A stretch of DNA of 64,000 nt, taken from assembly GCF_016863035.1 (NCBI RefSeq), contig NZ_BOOC01000014.1:124001-188000 (forward strand), given 5' to 3'. The position numbers and the translations under genes were made by a program. This document shows, one piece after another, positions 63,625 through 64,000 of this stretch (within the stretch, counting starts at the first letter, position 1; each line of letters opens with the position of its first letter). The DNA is from Microbispora corallina (lineage in GTDB: Bacteria > Actinomycetota > Actinomycetes > Streptosporangiales > Streptosporangiaceae). Under the pieces are notes generated by a model, which did no database searches, was not told the DNA's origin, and saw only the letters and a list, made by a program, of their open reading frames with translations.

Positions 63625-64000
63625 ATGTCGCAGACGATCCAACCGGAGAGCCCCGAGACCCCGCAGGTCCCCCTCGCTCCCGTTCCCGCCGCCGCTGCCG
63701 CCACCACCGCCGTCCCCGTCGCCCCCGTCGTCCGGCCCCCGGGTCCCCGCCGGTGGCCGTCGAGCTTCGCCGATCGCCTGACCTGCCCGCTGCCGGACTT
63801 CCGCGAGGTCCTCAGCGTCATGTGGCACGGGGGGTTCCGCACCGACGTCGGCGACGCCGACCAGATCCCGGTGCGCCGGTCGGGGCTGCCCCGGGCCGCC
63901 GCCACCGACACCGTCGTCACCTGGGTCGGGCACGCCACGTACGTCCTGCGGATCGGCGGCCTGACCGTCCTCACCGACCCCGTGTGGTCGCGCAAGATCC
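63625..64000 (+). CDS. Metallo-beta-lactamase-fold hydrolase, NAPE-PLD/UlaG-like (partial)
   Basis: The first 125 residues are visible; the window ends inside the gene. ATG 63625 has GGAGG 4 bp upstream. After a Pro/Ala-rich leader, WPSSFADRLTCPLPDFREVL is followed by TDTVVTWVGHATYVLRIGGL and then TVLTDPVWSRKI, the opening strands of the NAPE-PLD/UlaG group, whose first metal-binding motif (HxHxDH) should lie just past the window end. Members hydrolyse phosphodiester or lactone bonds with zinc; the substrate is unknown. Confidence 0.87.
   Translation, partial: MSQTIQPESPETPQVPLAPVPAAAAATTAVPVAPVVRPPGPRRWPSSFADRLTCPLPDFREVLSVMWHGGFRTDVGDADQIPVRRSGLPRAAATDTVVTWVGHATYVLRIGGLTVLTDPVWSRKI

Overview
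The window is high-GC actinobacterial chromosome, most likely from the order Streptosporangiales or a close relative. Three things support this: strong G/C bias at third codon positions with frequent GTG starts, a mycothiol gene (mshB) next to a DUF6113 membrane protein, and the conserved actinobacterial order glpX / DUF4245 / xseB / xseA / Rv1109c-like / ispH / DUF6542 / ychF. I cannot name a genus from sequence alone. I saw no rRNA, tRNA, CRISPR array or complete insertion sequence.

Layout. 1-6.9 kb: a sensor-less histidine kinase, an ATPase-LuxR regulator, a DUF1707 protein, glpX, a TetR regulator and a DUF4245 protein. 6.9-16 kb: the xseB-xseA-ispH-ychF neighbourhood, interrupted by an asnB gene lying between xseB and xseA, with rmuC beside ychF. 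16-20.5 kb: an accessory stretch whose boundaries carry copies of the ychF 3' end. It holds an ArsR/SRPBCC/reductase-like operon, a SnoaL-like gene, a GNAT acetyltransferase and a small secreted protein. 20.7-24.8 kb: a DUF2089 regulator operon, a divergent FAD monooxygenase, and a MarR-hydrolase pair.

25.2-38 kb: a secreted Ser-rich repeat protein, then one tightly overlapped operon resembling a Gram-positive (Tcp/VirB-type) conjugation apparatus. It encodes two VirB8/TcpC-like proteins, a small membrane protein, a TcpE domain fused to a MinD-like ATPase with a mutated P-loop, a VirB4-type ATPase, a VirB6-like polytopic protein and a bifunctional cell-wall hydrolase. No relaxase, FtsK-like coupling protein or integrase is present. 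I regard this as the best candidate for an unusual system: a T4SS-like envelope machine that may no longer transfer DNA.

38-55.8 kb: a MutT hydrolase, a Clp-N/HTH regulator, two different succinate dehydrogenase operons within 11 kb (a mycobacterial Sdh1-type on the minus strand and a cytochrome-b type on the plus strand) separated by a PP2C-response regulator/histidine kinase pair and a LysR gene. STAS proteins, a second ArsR/SRPBCC operon, a secreted protein and a split Clp-N/HTH pair follow. 55.8-64 kb: a heterodimeric ABC exporter whose two subunits have lost complementary ATP-site motifs, a DPP-IV-type peptidase, mshB, a DUF6113 protein, an HExxHxxQ membrane protein and the start of a metallo-beta-lactamase-fold gene cut by the window end.

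Regulatory DNA is readable at several genes. There are dyads with an AAC-N6-GTT core at both ArsR operons, a 22-bp dyad at marR, CAACC/GGTTG motifs at both Clp-N/HTH loci, two CRP-like TGTGA-N6-TCAC sites upstream of the Sdh1-type operon, and helically phased AACTTT boxes upstream of the DUF2089 gene.
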